A stretch of 64,000 nt of DNA from an uncultured Clostridium sp. (GTDB lineage Bacteria > Bacillota > Clostridia > Lachnospirales > Lachnospiraceae). The notes below the pieces were generated by a model. It did no database searches, was not told where the DNA came from, and saw nothing but the letters and a program-made list of their open reading frames with translations. The stretch spans positions 62,001 through 126,000 of the forward strand of contig URFM01000002.1 in assembly GCA_900547035.1 (NCBI GenBank), given 5' to 3'. A program made the position numbers and the translations under genes. Below are positions 23,820 through 33,077 of the stretch, piece by piece (the first letter of the stretch is position 1; each line of letters opens with the position of its first letter).

Positions 23820-23913
23820 TCCATTTAAGATTTGACACATGTTTAAGAGAATGTTATAATGAAGCTCCAAAACTTTCACAGATGTGGACTTTTCTGGAAC
23901 TTTCCATTTTTCG

Positions 23914-23956
23914 CCACACAATTACCGGTCCCCGGCAGTTGTGTGGTATTTTTTTG
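23914..23956 (+). terminator. Terminator after the P-type ATPase gene
   Basis: CCACACAA (23914-23921) and TTGTGTGG (23939-23946) form the stem, followed by TATTTTTTTG. Confidence 0.88.
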
Positions 23957-23990
23957 TTACGAGCACTTAGCGCCTGTCCTTCAGGCCCCA
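23956..23990. repeat. REP-like palindrome
   Basis: GTTACGAGCACTTAGCG (23956-23972) is the exact reverse complement of 39243-39259, and the adjoining GCCTGTCCTTCAGGC is a hairpin matching 19184-19206. It lies in the leader of the MATE gene. Confidence 0.55.
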
Positions 23991-24014
23991 TATTTTGAGA
24001 GGAGAGATGACAAA

Positions 24015-25361
24015 ATGAACCAGACTTATATGAAAGAAAAGCCGGTCCTCCCCCTGCTTTTGAGCATGTCCCTTCCCATGGTGATTTCCATGCTGGTCAA
24101 TTCCCTGTACAATATCGTGGACAGCTATTTTGTAGCCAGAATCAGCGAGGAGGCCATGACGGCCCTTTCCCTGGTCTATCCGGTGCAGAACCTGGTCAGC
24201 GCCGTTACCATCGGATACGGAGTGGGAATTAACGCGGTGATAGCCTTTTACCTGGGAGCCCAGGACCAGGAGAAAACGGACCGGGCGGCGGCTCAGGGTA
24301 TTTTGGTCAGCGCCGTACACGGGGTAATCCTGACGGTTGGCTGTATCGCCGCCATGCCCTGGTTTCTGCGGATGTTTACCTCCGATGAGGTACTCATTGA
24401 CCTGAGCATGCGCTATTCAAGGATTGTATTCGGCTTTTCCGTCATAGTGGCTCTGGGGCTGGCCTATGAGAAGATTTTCCAGGCGGTGGGGAGGATGGGC
24501 TCTACCATGTTCTGCCTGATGGCGGGCTGCATTGCCAATATTATCCTGGACCCAATTATGATTTTCGGCCTGGGCCCTGTGCCGGCTATGGGAATTGAAG
24601 GGGCGGCGCTGGCCACAGGGTTGGGACAGGTCCTGACATTGGTGCTGTATCTGGTCATCTGCCGGGTTCAGCCTATTCCGGTGCGCATTCATCTGAAAGA
24701 CTTTGTGCCGGACTCCTATATGATTCGCCGTTTGTACGCGGTGGGGATTCCGGCTGCTTTGAGCATGGCCCTGCCCTCTATCCTGATTTCCGCCCTGAAC
24801 GCGGTATTGGCCGCATTTTCGGAGAGCTATGTGCTGGTGCTGGGGATTTATTATAAGCTGCAGACCTTTTTGTACCTGCCGGCCAGCGGAATCGTCCAGG
24901 GGATGCGGCCAATCGTGGGCTACAACTATGGAGCCGGGGAAACAAGGCGGGTGAAGGAAATCTGCAAAACGGCTCTCTGGATGACGGCGCTTATCATGGT
25001 TGTGGGAACGCTGCTGTGCCAGACTGTCCCGGACCGGCTTATGGGACTTTTTACTTCCAATCGTCAGACCGTGGTTATGGGAGCGGCGGCTTTGAGGATA
25101 ATTAGTGCGGGATTTATCCTGTCCTCCGTATCTGTTACCTTTTCCGGCGCTTTGGAAGGTCTTGGAAAGGGAGGCCCTTCCTTTATGATTTCGCTGCTCC
25201 GGTATATGGTCATCATTATTCCGGCGGCTTTCCTGCTGAGCCGTGTGGCGGGAGCGGCTGGCGTATGGCATGCCTTCTGGATTACGGAGGGGGCTGCCGC
25301 AGCAGCTTCGTTCCTGATTCTCAGAGGAGAATTGAAAAAAATGGAGAACCGTCAGAAATAG
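24015..25361 (+). CDS. MATE family efflux transporter
   Basis: A 448-residue exporter of the multidrug and toxin extrusion family with twelve predicted membrane helices. Family features include PLLLSMSLPMVISMLVNSLYNIVDSYFVARI at the N-terminus and the half-repeat near residue 235 (AVGIPAALSMALPSILIS). The start at 24015 follows GAGAGGAGAG; the frame is open from 23859 across a terminator, so the longer form is not credible. It exchanges Na+ or H+ for organic cations or metabolites; the substrate is not readable. Transcribed alone. Confidence 0.92.
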   Translation: MNQTYMKEKPVLPLLLSMSLPMVISMLVNSLYNIVDSYFVARISEEAMTALSLVYPVQNLVSAVTIGYGVGINAVIAFYLGAQDQEKTDRAAAQGILVSAVHGVILTVGCIAAMPWFLRMFTSDEVLIDLSMRYSRIVFGFSVIVALGLAYEKIFQAVGRMGSTMFCLMAGCIANIILDPIMIFGLGPVPAMGIEGAALATGLGQVLTLVLYLVICRVQPIPVRIHLKDFVPDSYMIRRLYAVGIPAALSMALPSILISALNAVLAAFSESYVLVLGIYYKLQTFLYLPASGIVQGMRPIVGYNYGAGETRRVKEICKTALWMTALIMVVGTLLCQTVPDRLMGLFTSNRQTVVMGAAALRIISAGFILSSVSVTFSGALEGLGKGGPSFMISLLRYMVIIIPAAFLLSRVAGAAGVWHAFWITEGAAAAASFLILRGELKKMENRQK

Positions 25362-25394
25362 CAGGACAAAACTGCCACAGGGTCTCGCGCCTTC

Positions 25395-25423
25395 TTGTAG
25401 CCCCTCCCAATCTATGCTAGAAT
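25395..25423 (+). promoter_or_regulatory. Promoter of the structured leader and M3-type peptidase gene
   Basis: TTGTAG (25395-25400) and TAGAAT (25418-25423), spacer 17. Transcription would begin near 25430, exactly where the palindromic element starts. Confidence 0.6.
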
Positions 25424-25429
25424 ATATGT

Positions 25430-25640
25430 AACCGTTCAGGACGGCGGGAAAATGGGAGCAAAAACAAGCGTTAAGCTTGCTTATAAGCGTGCTTTTGCTC
25501 CTGTTTTCACATCGGATGGACATCCGATGCTTCTTGTCCGGCCTTTGGCTGGACAAGAAGGTGAGCCGTCCTGAATAGTTACGAATACATCCAGCCGTTC
25601 AGGACGGCGGGAAAACAGAGGCAAAAGACGTTTGCTCCAC
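25430..25640 (+). repeat. Composite palindromic element forming a structured leader
   Basis: A closing pair of inverted arms, 25430-25445 and 25565-25580 (14 of 16 complementary), encloses three hairpins: GGAGCAAAA/TTTTGCTCC (about 25455-25493), CATCGGATG/CATCCGATG (25510-25529) and CTTGTCC/GGACAAG (25533-25557). A second copy of the left end, identical over 21 bases (25432-25452 and 25595-25615), is followed by a shorter GAGGCAAA/TTTGCTCC hairpin. Pieces of it recur elsewhere in the window. No coding potential seen. It occupies nearly all of the 316-base gap between the MATE and peptidase genes. Confidence 0.7.
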
Positions 25641-25677
25641 ATCGATGGCATAAGCGGCAGAGAGGCATGGTGCGGTG

Positions 25678-27738
25678 ATGAGATACAGGAAAATAATAGG
25701 CCGGGCGGCGGCGTTTCTGTCCGTAGCGGCATTGATTGGCGCAGGCCCGGAGACTGCGGCCTTTGCCGGGCAGAGGAAAGAGGCGGCAGTAGGGGAGAAC
25801 TGGCAGGAGTCCGGAGAGAGTCAGGCGGTTCCCTACGCGGGGAGAAACTATGAGGGGATTGACCTTGCACGGCTGGAGCAGCTTTTGGCTCAGCTGGAGC
25901 AGGCCTGCCAGGGTCAGGAGGCTATGGCGGCGGACTGGAGACAGGCAGCCGTGGAGACGGCCCAGGGGCAGGAAATTTCCGGCGACCCTCTATCCATTTA
26001 CCAGCAGGTGTTAAGAGAGCTGGACTGGGACGCTACTCAGATGGCACTGGCGGATATTTTATACAGCAGGAACATGGAGGACGCGGCGCTGTCGGCCCAG
26101 TATGAGGAGGCTGCCGGAAAGACACAGGAGGCCATGGAGATGGTTTTGGTGCGCTTTCAGAGGATTCTGGGGATGCCGGGCGGAGCTGCGCTGGAGGCGG
26201 AAATGGGGCCGGAGCTCGCCAGGGCGGTGAAAGATTATGAGCCTGCCTCAGAGCGGCTGACCCAGCTGTGGGACCAGGAACTGGAGCTGATGCTGCGCTA
26301 TAATCAGGTATACGCAGAAGACTTTACCGTCGATGTGGATGGCCGGCAGTGGGACTACGCTTCTCTGGATGAGGCCGGACTGGACTATGAGGATTATTAC
26401 CGGATTTACATGGAGCTGGAAAAGGAGAATAACCGCAGACTGGGAGAGGTTTATCTGGAACTGGCTCAGGTCCGCAGTCAGATTGCCAGAGAAAGCGGGT
26501 ACGATACTTACAGCGATTACGCTTATGAAGCGGTTTACGGGCGGGATTTTATGCCCCAGGATACGGAAAAGCTTTATGGACCGATTAAAGACAGTGCCCT
26601 GCTTTTGCTGGAGGACTGCTGGTACGCCCAGTATGAGGATGTGTCGGAGGCCGTTTCCCAGGACACGGAGGAATTGCTGGACCAGGTGCAGAACTGCGTG
26701 GAGGATATGGACCGGGAACTGGGAGAGACATTTTCCTATATGCGCCGCATGGGCCTTTACGATGTGGACTGGTCCGGGGAAAATGGAAGCCGCAGCGGGA
26801 GCTTTACCATTGATATGCCTTATTATGGAGACGCATTCGTATTTGTCACCAAGGACAGCGGATTTCAGGACTTCTTTTCCCTGACCCATGAATTTGGCCA
26901 TTTCGCGGCGTCCTGCAAAGAGGATACGCCCTGGCTCTATCAGGCCGGTTATACGGATGTGTGTGAAATCCAATCCCAGGGACTGGAACTTTTAATGCTC
27001 CACTACAAGGACAGCCTGTTTGGAGAGCTGGCGGCTGACGCCCAGCTGCAGAATGTGGGAAATGCGGTGGATTCCATTGTGGTGGGCGCCCTGCTGGATG
27101 AATTTGAAACGTGGGTTTATGACCAGCCTGCTCTGAGTCTGGAAGAAGCGAACCGGAAATTCGGCCAGATTAATGAAGAATATGACCAGTGGTATTTTAC
27201 CAATGACCAGGACGGGCTCTGCTACAGCTGGGTCAACATCGGGCATCTGTTCCAGAACCCGCTGTACTACATCAGCTACGCCACATCCGCCTATCCGGCG
27301 CTGGAGCTGTGGCTGGATTCCCAGAGCGACTGGCAGGGGGCGGTGGACCGGTACATGGAATTATCCGCCCTGGGGGTATCCCAGCCCTACCAGATGGCGG
27401 TGGATACCTGCGGCCTGGGAAGCATTTTCCAGGAAAATGCCATCGGACAGATGACGGAGCAGGTAGGGAAAGCTCTGGATCTGGACAGTTATGGAGGAGA
27501 AGAGACTCCCTGGGATGGGGAAATTCCGTGGGAGGAAGAAATCCCATGGGAAGAGGAAATTCCATGGGAGGAAGGGCTGCCGCCCCAGGAGGAAACAGGC
27601 GGGGCCGCAGGAAATCAGGGGATCCGGTCGCTGGCACATATCGTGATTATGGGTGCGGCGGCGGTGATGGAGCTGCAGCTGGCCTGCTTTGCTGTGGGAG
27701 CTGTGATTTTGTGGGAGATTCGCAAACGGAAAAAATAG
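25678..27738 (+). CDS. Surface-anchored M3-like (oligoendopeptidase F type) metallopeptidase
   Basis: A 686-residue protein with an N-terminal signal peptide (KIIGRAAAFLSVAALIGAG), a large helical body and the zinc motif LTHEFGHFA (HExxH, about residue 403) typical of gluzincin M3 peptidases, with the third ligand expected in EIQSQGLELL. After the peptidase domain comes a Pro/Glu region with four near-repeats of PWEEEI (18 bases each) and then a C-terminal membrane helix with a basic RKRKK end. Cytosolic PepF enzymes have neither signal nor anchor, so this one probably cleaves peptides at the cell surface. An in-frame GTG three bases upstream is an alternative start. The gene ends five bases from the convergent DUF3810 gene. 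Confidence 0.85.
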   Translation: MRYRKIIGRAAAFLSVAALIGAGPETAAFAGQRKEAAVGENWQESGESQAVPYAGRNYEGIDLARLEQLLAQLEQACQGQEAMAADWRQAAVETAQGQEISGDPLSIYQQVLRELDWDATQMALADILYSRNMEDAALSAQYEEAAGKTQEAMEMVLVRFQRILGMPGGAALEAEMGPELARAVKDYEPASERLTQLWDQELELMLRYNQVYAEDFTVDVDGRQWDYASLDEAGLDYEDYYRIYMELEKENNRRLGEVYLELAQVRSQIARESGYDTYSDYAYEAVYGRDFMPQDTEKLYGPIKDSALLLLEDCWYAQYEDVSEAVSQDTEELLDQVQNCVEDMDRELGETFSYMRRMGLYDVDWSGENGSRSGSFTIDMPYYGDAFVFVTKDSGFQDFFSLTHEFGHFAASCKEDTPWLYQAGYTDVCEIQSQGLELLMLHYKDSLFGELAADAQLQNVGNAVDSIVVGALLDEFETWVYDQPALSLEEANRKFGQINEEYDQWYFTNDQDGLCYSWVNIGHLFQNPLYYISYATSAYPALELWLDSQSDWQGAVDRYMELSALGVSQPYQMAVDTCGLGSIFQENAIGQMTEQVGKALDLDSYGGEETPWDGEIPWEEEIPWEEEIPWEEGLPPQEETGGAAGNQGIRSLAHIVIMGAAAVMELQLACFAVGAVILWEIRKRKK

Positions 27739-27742
27739 CCCG

Positions 27743-28876
27743 CTACTGCCGGCGATGGTAAGCCAGCATCAGGTCTACCACGCGGCCATAGCTTTGAATG
27801 CCGTCCTGCTGGTTCTGAAGCTTCAGATAGGTGTCGTTGACTCTTGTGGAAACTTCCGCCACCTTTCCCTGGAAGGCGTCCCAGTAAGCGTTGTTGTAGG
27901 AAAGGTCTGTCAGGGCCGCCTGAGGGAGAGCGGAGCGCAGGGCGGCAAAGCCTTCCGGGTCTGCCTGGGCCAGGGCGTTGCCTGCGTAGACCCAGCCCAT
28001 CAGGTATCCGCTGTACCGGAAATAAAGGTCCTCCGAGTGGATGCAGGCGGCATAGCCGATGAAATTAGCCTCATCCTCCCGCATAAAGCCCTTCAGGTGG
28101 GATAGCTCATGGCAGATGGTGTGAGGAATGTTGTATAAAGGCATCTCCCGGTTGTAGTTGGCCTCCACCGTAAAAGGAGAGTAGACTCCGCACAGCTGCT
28201 GGACGGAGAGGATGCGGGACAGGAGGAGGGGCTTGGGAGCGGGATAAAATCCAGCAAGAACGGGAAATTCCTCTCCAAGCCGCTCCATAGCCAGCTGCCC
28301 CTGGCGGCCATATTCCAGAAGCTCCCCATAGGAGGGAAGAGGCTCCCGGGAGGTCTGGCCGGAAAATCCATTTTCCTCGGAAGCCTGGTCCTCCAGCTGC
28401 CGGACAGAATCCTGAATCTGCTCCACCAGCCAGCTGCACAAATCGTAAAGCTCCTGGGAGGAGGAAGGCTGGATGGTCAGCCCGCTGAGGGCGGAAAAAG
28501 GCTGGCGATAATAGTTGATTCCACAGTTGACGGTAAAAAGGAAAAATAGAAGGGAGGCTCCAAATAAAAGCCTCCCTAAAATTTTGAGAGGCCTGCGCCA
28601 GCTGCGGACCAGAGAGACAACAAAAAGGACGATGAGAAGATACAGTCCCAGTTCGGTCACGGAAAATGGGAAAATCCCCATGAAGCGGCCAGGGCTTCCG
28701 GTAATCAGCGGGTAAATGGTGACGGCATACCACTGGCCGAAGCCCGGTACCTTCCGGGCTGCCAACTGCAAAAGAAGGGCTGCCCCCAGGAAAACCAGGG
28801 TCAAAAGGACGGCGAGGGGAAATGGTCTGCCTTTTACGGTGGATTTGAATGGTCTGTTTGTGGATAATCTGTTCAT
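27743..28876 (-). CDS. DUF3810-type membrane zinc peptidase
   Basis: A 377-residue membrane protein matching DUF3810. Three N-terminal membrane segments (about 18-110) are followed by an extracytoplasmic domain with the zinc site TICHELSHLKGF (HExxH) and a downstream DEANFIGYAAC, which supplies the likely third ligand. The substrate of this family is not known. The start at 28876 has AGGAAG before it; an ATG eight codons upstream is possible. It is the second gene of a two-gene minus-strand set after the degenerate FeoB gene, 95 bases away. Confidence 0.83.
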   Translation of the reverse strand: MNRLSTNRPFKSTVKGRPFPLAVLLTLVFLGAALLLQLAARKVPGFGQWYAVTIYPLITGSPGRFMGIFPFSVTELGLYLLIVLFVVSLVRSWRRPLKILGRLLFGASLLFFLFTVNCGINYYRQPFSALSGLTIQPSSSQELYDLCSWLVEQIQDSVRQLEDQASEENGFSGQTSREPLPSYGELLEYGRQGQLAMERLGEEFPVLAGFYPAPKPLLLSRILSVQQLCGVYSPFTVEANYNREMPLYNIPHTICHELSHLKGFMREDEANFIGYAACIHSEDLYFRYSGYLMGWVYAGNALAQADPEGFAALRSALPQAALTDLSYNNAYWDAFQGKVAEVSTRVNDTYLKLQNQQDGIQSYGRVVDLMLAYHRRQ

Positions 28877-28970
28877 TTTTCTTCCTGTCTGTGGATGCAA
28901 GTGTAGTTAGCTATATCATAGTATAGATTTTTCAGGATGTCCAGAGGACGGGGGGCCTCTCAAAGTAATC

Positions 28971-30788
28971 TCAAAACAATCCTCCCAGCACAAGGCAGAT
29001 TCCCACTCCCACAGCCAGAGGGATGAGAAGGGCCCAAAAACAGCACAGGAGAGAGCCGGTGTCCCGGTAAATCAGGGACAGGCTTTTGGCCTGGGGCCAG
29101 TGAAACAGGACTAAAATCATGGTGCAAAGAAGCCGGAGGCTGCTCCAGCCGGTTCCTGGATTCATGGACAAAAGGCCCGCCGCTGTTTCCGGAGCTGTGA
29201 GAAAGCAGATGGCCAGAAGCGAGGGGAGGAATACCTCATTTCCCAGGGAAGACAGCAGAAGAGCGAGCAGGGCGGCGCCATTTAATCCGATTATCCTGGC
29301 GGCAGGTTCAAGGAAAGCCAGAATCCGTTCCAGAAGGCTGAAAGGTCCCGGAATCTGGTCCAATCCCCACAGCAGGCCGGCGATGGGGAAAAAGCGGGCC
29401 GCCATGTTCCCCAGAAAGACAGCCGGGGGAGACAAGAGCCGTTCCGGCAGCCGGCGCAGGAAGCGTGGCCGGCGAAGGGGCGGCAGCTCCAGGGGATAGA
29501 AGGAGGGGCGCCCGGGAAAAATCAGCCGGTTCAGGATTAGGGAAAAGCCCAGGCAGACTGTCATACACAGGACCAGGCCGATGGTCAGCAGGAGGGCAGG
29601 TGCCCAGCCGGAAGCGGGAACGGTGAGCGCCAGGGCCAGAAAAAGCAGTGACGGAAACTTTCCCCAGCAGGGAATCAGGCAGTTGGTGAGATAGCCGTGG
29701 AGGCGTTTCACAGGACCGGGGATAGCGCGGCAGCAGGCCAGGCCCCAGGTCTCATCCCAGAGACCGGCCAGGATGGCAAAGCCCTGTCTGCTGCACATGC
29801 CGCAGCGGGCGAGAGTCCGGTCCATGGCCATTACCAGCCGGGGAACGAGGCCGATTTCCTCCAAAAGGGCAAACAGCGGGAGCAGGAGCAGCACAGGCGG
29901 CAGGACGATGGCCAGGGTCCGGCCAAGAGGGAGCAGGAGTCCCTGCAAGAAGAAATGGGCAAGCCGTTCCCAGAAAAGCCCCTGAGGCCAAAATGAGGAA
30001 ATGATTTTCTCCAGCCAGTCCACAGTATCCGAAAGAGAACGGCTGAAGGGTGAGGAAAGAGCCAGGCTTCCCCAGAGGACAAAAAACAACAGGAAAAACA
30101 TGATAAAAACGGCGGCAGACCGGGTAGGGAACATTCTCCAGGAGGCAGACAGAAAAGGGCCGGGAACTTTTGAGGCAGAAGTCCCTTCCCCGGAGGAAGA
30201 CAGGGCTGCCCGGGCCAGTGCCTTCGGGGAGAAATCCAGGCAGCGATAGGCCCAGGGTCCCGGAGGATGTCCCCGGGCTTCTGCACAGGCCTGGGCGATT
30301 AAGGCCAGCTGCTTTTGATTTCCCGGAATGAAGGGGAGAACCGGAATCTGAAGGACGTCGGACAGAAGAGGCGCGTCAACCATCAGACCGCAGGCGGCGG
30401 CCTCCTCCCAGAAGCTCAAGCAAAGGATGACCGGAAGGCCGTGGTCCCGCACCGGCTCCAGGGCAATCAGCTCCTTTAGGTAACTCAGTCCCCGCTCCAG
30501 GGAAAGACAGCTGCACACCGCCAGAACGCCGCTTGCCAGGCTGCTGGAGAGAAAATCGCCGGTGATGGTTTCCCAGGTGCCTCCGGTCTTCAGAGTATTG
30601 GAAGAGGGAACATCCAGCAGGAGAAAGGCCTCCTGTTCCTCTGCTTTACAGAGGCCTGTCTGGGGAGCCGTGGTGGAGCCGGCCCAGTAACAGCAGGTGT
30701 CCGCCTGCTTGGTCAGGCCGCAGAAGAGAGCGGTCTTTCCTGAATTAGGGCAGCCGGTTATGAGGAAAAGGGGGAGAGGAAGCTTCAT
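28971..30788 (-). CDS. Degenerate FeoB-like protein
   Basis: A 605-residue FeoB paralogue. The G1 P-loop GCPNSGKT (12-19) is intact, but G3 reads LLDVPSSNTL instead of DxPGxYSL, G4 reads LCLSFWEEA instead of NxxD, and the G2 region lacks the NWPGVTVE block. The membrane part keeps the two Gate-like halves (CGMCSRQGFAILAGLWDETWG and NCLIPCWGKFPSLLFL), with cysteines where canonical FeoB has GCGVPG and FIPCGAKLP. It is about 115 residues shorter than FeoB at 16310. GGAG precedes the ATG. It may be a non-GTPase transporter or a permease for another metal; no FeoA adjoins it. Confidence 0.8.
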   Translation of the reverse strand: MKLPLPLFLITGCPNSGKTALFCGLTKQADTCCYWAGSTTAPQTGLCKAEEQEAFLLLDVPSSNTLKTGGTWETITGDFLSSSLASGVLAVCSCLSLERGLSYLKELIALEPVRDHGLPVILCLSFWEEAAACGLMVDAPLLSDVLQIPVLPFIPGNQKQLALIAQACAEARGHPPGPWAYRCLDFSPKALARAALSSSGEGTSASKVPGPFLSASWRMFPTRSAAVFIMFFLLFFVLWGSLALSSPFSRSLSDTVDWLEKIISSFWPQGLFWERLAHFFLQGLLLPLGRTLAIVLPPVLLLLPLFALLEEIGLVPRLVMAMDRTLARCGMCSRQGFAILAGLWDETWGLACCRAIPGPVKRLHGYLTNCLIPCWGKFPSLLFLALALTVPASGWAPALLLTIGLVLCMTVCLGFSLILNRLIFPGRPSFYPLELPPLRRPRFLRRLPERLLSPPAVFLGNMAARFFPIAGLLWGLDQIPGPFSLLERILAFLEPAARIIGLNGAALLALLLSSLGNEVFLPSLLAICFLTAPETAAGLLSMNPGTGWSSLRLLCTMILVLFHWPQAKSLSLIYRDTGSLLCCFWALLIPLAVGVGICLVLGGLF

Positions 30789-30896
30789 AAGAATCGCTCC
30801 GGATTGCGGACCGCACCCGCCTGGAAAAGGGGCGGGGCGGAGGTCTTATTCTTAGGATATGGGGTGGAAGAGTTCAGGGTGAGCGGATTTGATGAA

Positions 30897-30925
30897 TCGA
30901 CAGGTGTTTTGTTCTGTGTTATGAT
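30897..30925 (+). promoter_or_regulatory. Promoter of the Tet(M)-like GTPase gene
   Basis: TCGACA (30897-30902) and TATGAT (30920-30925), spacer 17, 38 bases before the start. The 175-base gap is shared with the divergent FeoB-like gene. Confidence 0.55.
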
Positions 30926-30962
30926 AGAAGAACGAAAGCGAATATAGGAAAGGAATATTTTC

Positions 30963-32996
30963 ATGGAAAATACGTCCGAAAACAAAGACCTTAACAAAAC
31001 AGAAAAATCCCAGCGCTGCATTACGGTGGGCATCCTGGCTCAGGTGGACGCGGGAAAGACCACCTTCTCGGAGCAGCTGCTGTTTCACGGAGGGGCCATC
31101 CGCAGCCCCGGCAGGGTGGACCGGCAGGATACGGTGATGGATGGAAATGAGATTGAAAAACAGAGGGGCATCACCATTTTTACGGACCAGGCCTACTTTA
31201 CTTACGGGGGCGTTCGGTACTATCTGCTGGATACGCCGGGGCATGTGGATTTCGGGCCCGAGGCGGAGCGGGCCCTGGGGGCCATGGACTGCGGGGTGCT
31301 GCTCCTGGACGCCTCCTCGGCCGTATCGGCCAGAGCGGTCACCCTTTTCAAGCTTCTGCGGCGTTGGAAAAAGCCGGTATTTTTCTTCCTGAACAAGATG
31401 GATATGGAAGGGGCAAGTGTTGTGGGCGCTATGGAATCCATACGGAACCGTCTGACAGAGAATGTGATTTTTCTGGACAGCCAGAATCCCTTCTCTTTTG
31501 AAGGGGAAGCGGGGGAATGTCTGGCGGAGCGGGACGAAGGGCTGCTGGAGCAGTATCTGGAGGGTGGCATCGACCCCCAGGAAGGAAAAAGAGTGCTGGC
31601 CAGGCTGCTGAAAGAGGGGGAACTGACGGTCGCCATGGCCGGCTCCGCTTTGAGGGACCATGGGATTCAGGAATTTCTCCAGCTTCTGGGACAGCTGGTC
31701 CAAAGGGATTACAACCCGGAAGCCCCATTCGGCGCCTTTGCCTACAAGGTCAGGAGGACCAGGGAACAGCGGCTGGTATACTTAAAGATTCTGAGCGGAC
31801 GGCTGAAGCCCCGGGATACGGTGACTGTTTCGCGGGAAGGGCAGGAACCGGTCCAGGAAAAAATCCATCAGATTTACCAGGTAATGGGAAGCCGCTATAT
31901 TCCCTGTGCCCAGGCTCAGGCCGGGGAGCTGGTGGCGGTGTCCGGCCTCCAGGAGACCGGGTGCGGGACGGTATTGGGCCGGGCAGAGGGGACATTCCCA
32001 GACAGCCAGATGGTGCCGTCCCTGGAAACACAGGTTTTGGCAACGGATGGCACGGATGATCACCGGCTTCTTGAAATCTTAAAAAGCCTGGAAGATGAGG
32101 AGCCGCAGCTGCAGGCGGAAAGCCGGAAGATGGCGGATGGGAGCATCCAGGTCTGCGTGCAGGTGATGGGAACCATCCAGCTGGAGGTTTTAAAAGAGCT
32201 GATGAGCAGCCGCTTCGGCGTATTGGTGGAGTTTGCTCCGCCCAGAGTCCTTTACCGGGAGACAATTGCAAAGCCGGTTATGGGATACGGACACTACGAG
32301 CCCCTTCGACATTACGCGGAGGCCTGCCTTTTGCTGGAGCCCGGGGAACGGGGGAGCGGCATCACCTTCGAAAGCCGCTGCCATGTGGACGTACTGGCGG
32401 CTAACTATCAGAGCCTAATCCGCACCCATGTATTTGAGCGGGTCCACCGGGGAATCCTCACCGGCTCGCCTCTGACGGATGTGAAGGTGGTCCTGATGGA
32501 CGGCAGGTCCCATTTAAAACACACCGAAGGCGGGGATTTCCGTCAGGCGGTGTACCGCGCTATCCGTCAAGGGCTGGAGAAGGCGGACAACGTGCTCCTG
32601 GAGCCCTGGTACGAGGTGGAAATCTCCGCTCCTGCCGAGGCGGCCGGACGCATCATGGCGGAACTCTCCAAGCGCTTTGCCCAGCTGTCGCCGATGGAGC
32701 AGTATGGGAATCAGGCGGTCATCCGGGGCAGAGGCCCGGTGGCCTGTCTGATGGATTTTTCCAGGGAGCTGGCCTCCATGACCAGAGGGGAGGGAACCCT
32801 TTCCATGGGAAACGCCGGCTATTTTCCCTGCCATAATCAGGAGGAGGTAATCCGGGAAATCGGCTATGACAAGGAAGGAGACCCGGAGCATACCTCCGCC
32901 TCCGTATTCTGCTCCCACGGGGCGGGCTTTGCCGTACCCTGGAATGAGGTGGAGCAGTACATTCACAGCAGCCTGCGTATTGACCCGGAAGAATGA
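30963..32996 (+). CDS. Tet(M)/EF-G-like translational GTPase
   Basis: A 677-residue GTPase of the EF-G superfamily, close in plan to ribosomal protection proteins. The G domain has G1 ILAQVDAGKTT, the switch region EKQRGITIF, G3 DTPGHVDF and G4 NKMD. Domains II to V follow, including an elongation-factor C-terminal domain near 590-660. Such chromosomal Tet(M)-like factors are widespread in Clostridia and are often annotated as tetracycline resistance without proof. It has no mobile-element context, no Tet-type attenuation leader, and codon use like its neighbours, so a housekeeping ribosome-rescue or stress role is just as likely. An AGGAAAGG ribosome binding site precedes it. Confidence 0.85.
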   Translation: MENTSENKDLNKTEKSQRCITVGILAQVDAGKTTFSEQLLFHGGAIRSPGRVDRQDTVMDGNEIEKQRGITIFTDQAYFTYGGVRYYLLDTPGHVDFGPEAERALGAMDCGVLLLDASSAVSARAVTLFKLLRRWKKPVFFFLNKMDMEGASVVGAMESIRNRLTENVIFLDSQNPFSFEGEAGECLAERDEGLLEQYLEGGIDPQEGKRVLARLLKEGELTVAMAGSALRDHGIQEFLQLLGQLVQRDYNPEAPFGAFAYKVRRTREQRLVYLKILSGRLKPRDTVTVSREGQEPVQEKIHQIYQVMGSRYIPCAQAQAGELVAVSGLQETGCGTVLGRAEGTFPDSQMVPSLETQVLATDGTDDHRLLEILKSLEDEEPQLQAESRKMADGSIQVCVQVMGTIQLEVLKELMSSRFGVLVEFAPPRVLYRETIAKPVMGYGHYEPLRHYAEACLLLEPGERGSGITFESRCHVDVLAANYQSLIRTHVFERVHRGILTGSPLTDVKVVLMDGRSHLKHTEGGDFRQAVYRAIRQGLEKADNVLLEPWYEVEISAPAEAAGRIMAELSKRFAQLSPMEQYGNQAVIRGRGPVACLMDFSRELASMTRGEGTLSMGNAGYFPCHNQEEVIREIGYDKEGDPEHTSASVFCSHGAGFAVPWNEVEQYIHSSLRIDPEE

Positions 32997-33077
32997 ATCA
33001 TTTATACTGGACTCAGGTGCGCTGCGAGCGGGCCGAACCGGTTTCAGCGCTGCGAATCATCGAAGGAGAATGAAATT

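Noticed and set aside
25430..25640. Insertion sequence or CRISPR at the repeat cluster
   Set aside because: There is no transposase and no regular repeat-spacer array; the repeats are inverted and of unequal spacing.
30963..32996. Calling the EF-G-like GTPase an acquired tetracycline-resistance gene
   Set aside because: No mobile context, leader peptide or attenuator is seen, and family resemblance alone does not prove resistance.
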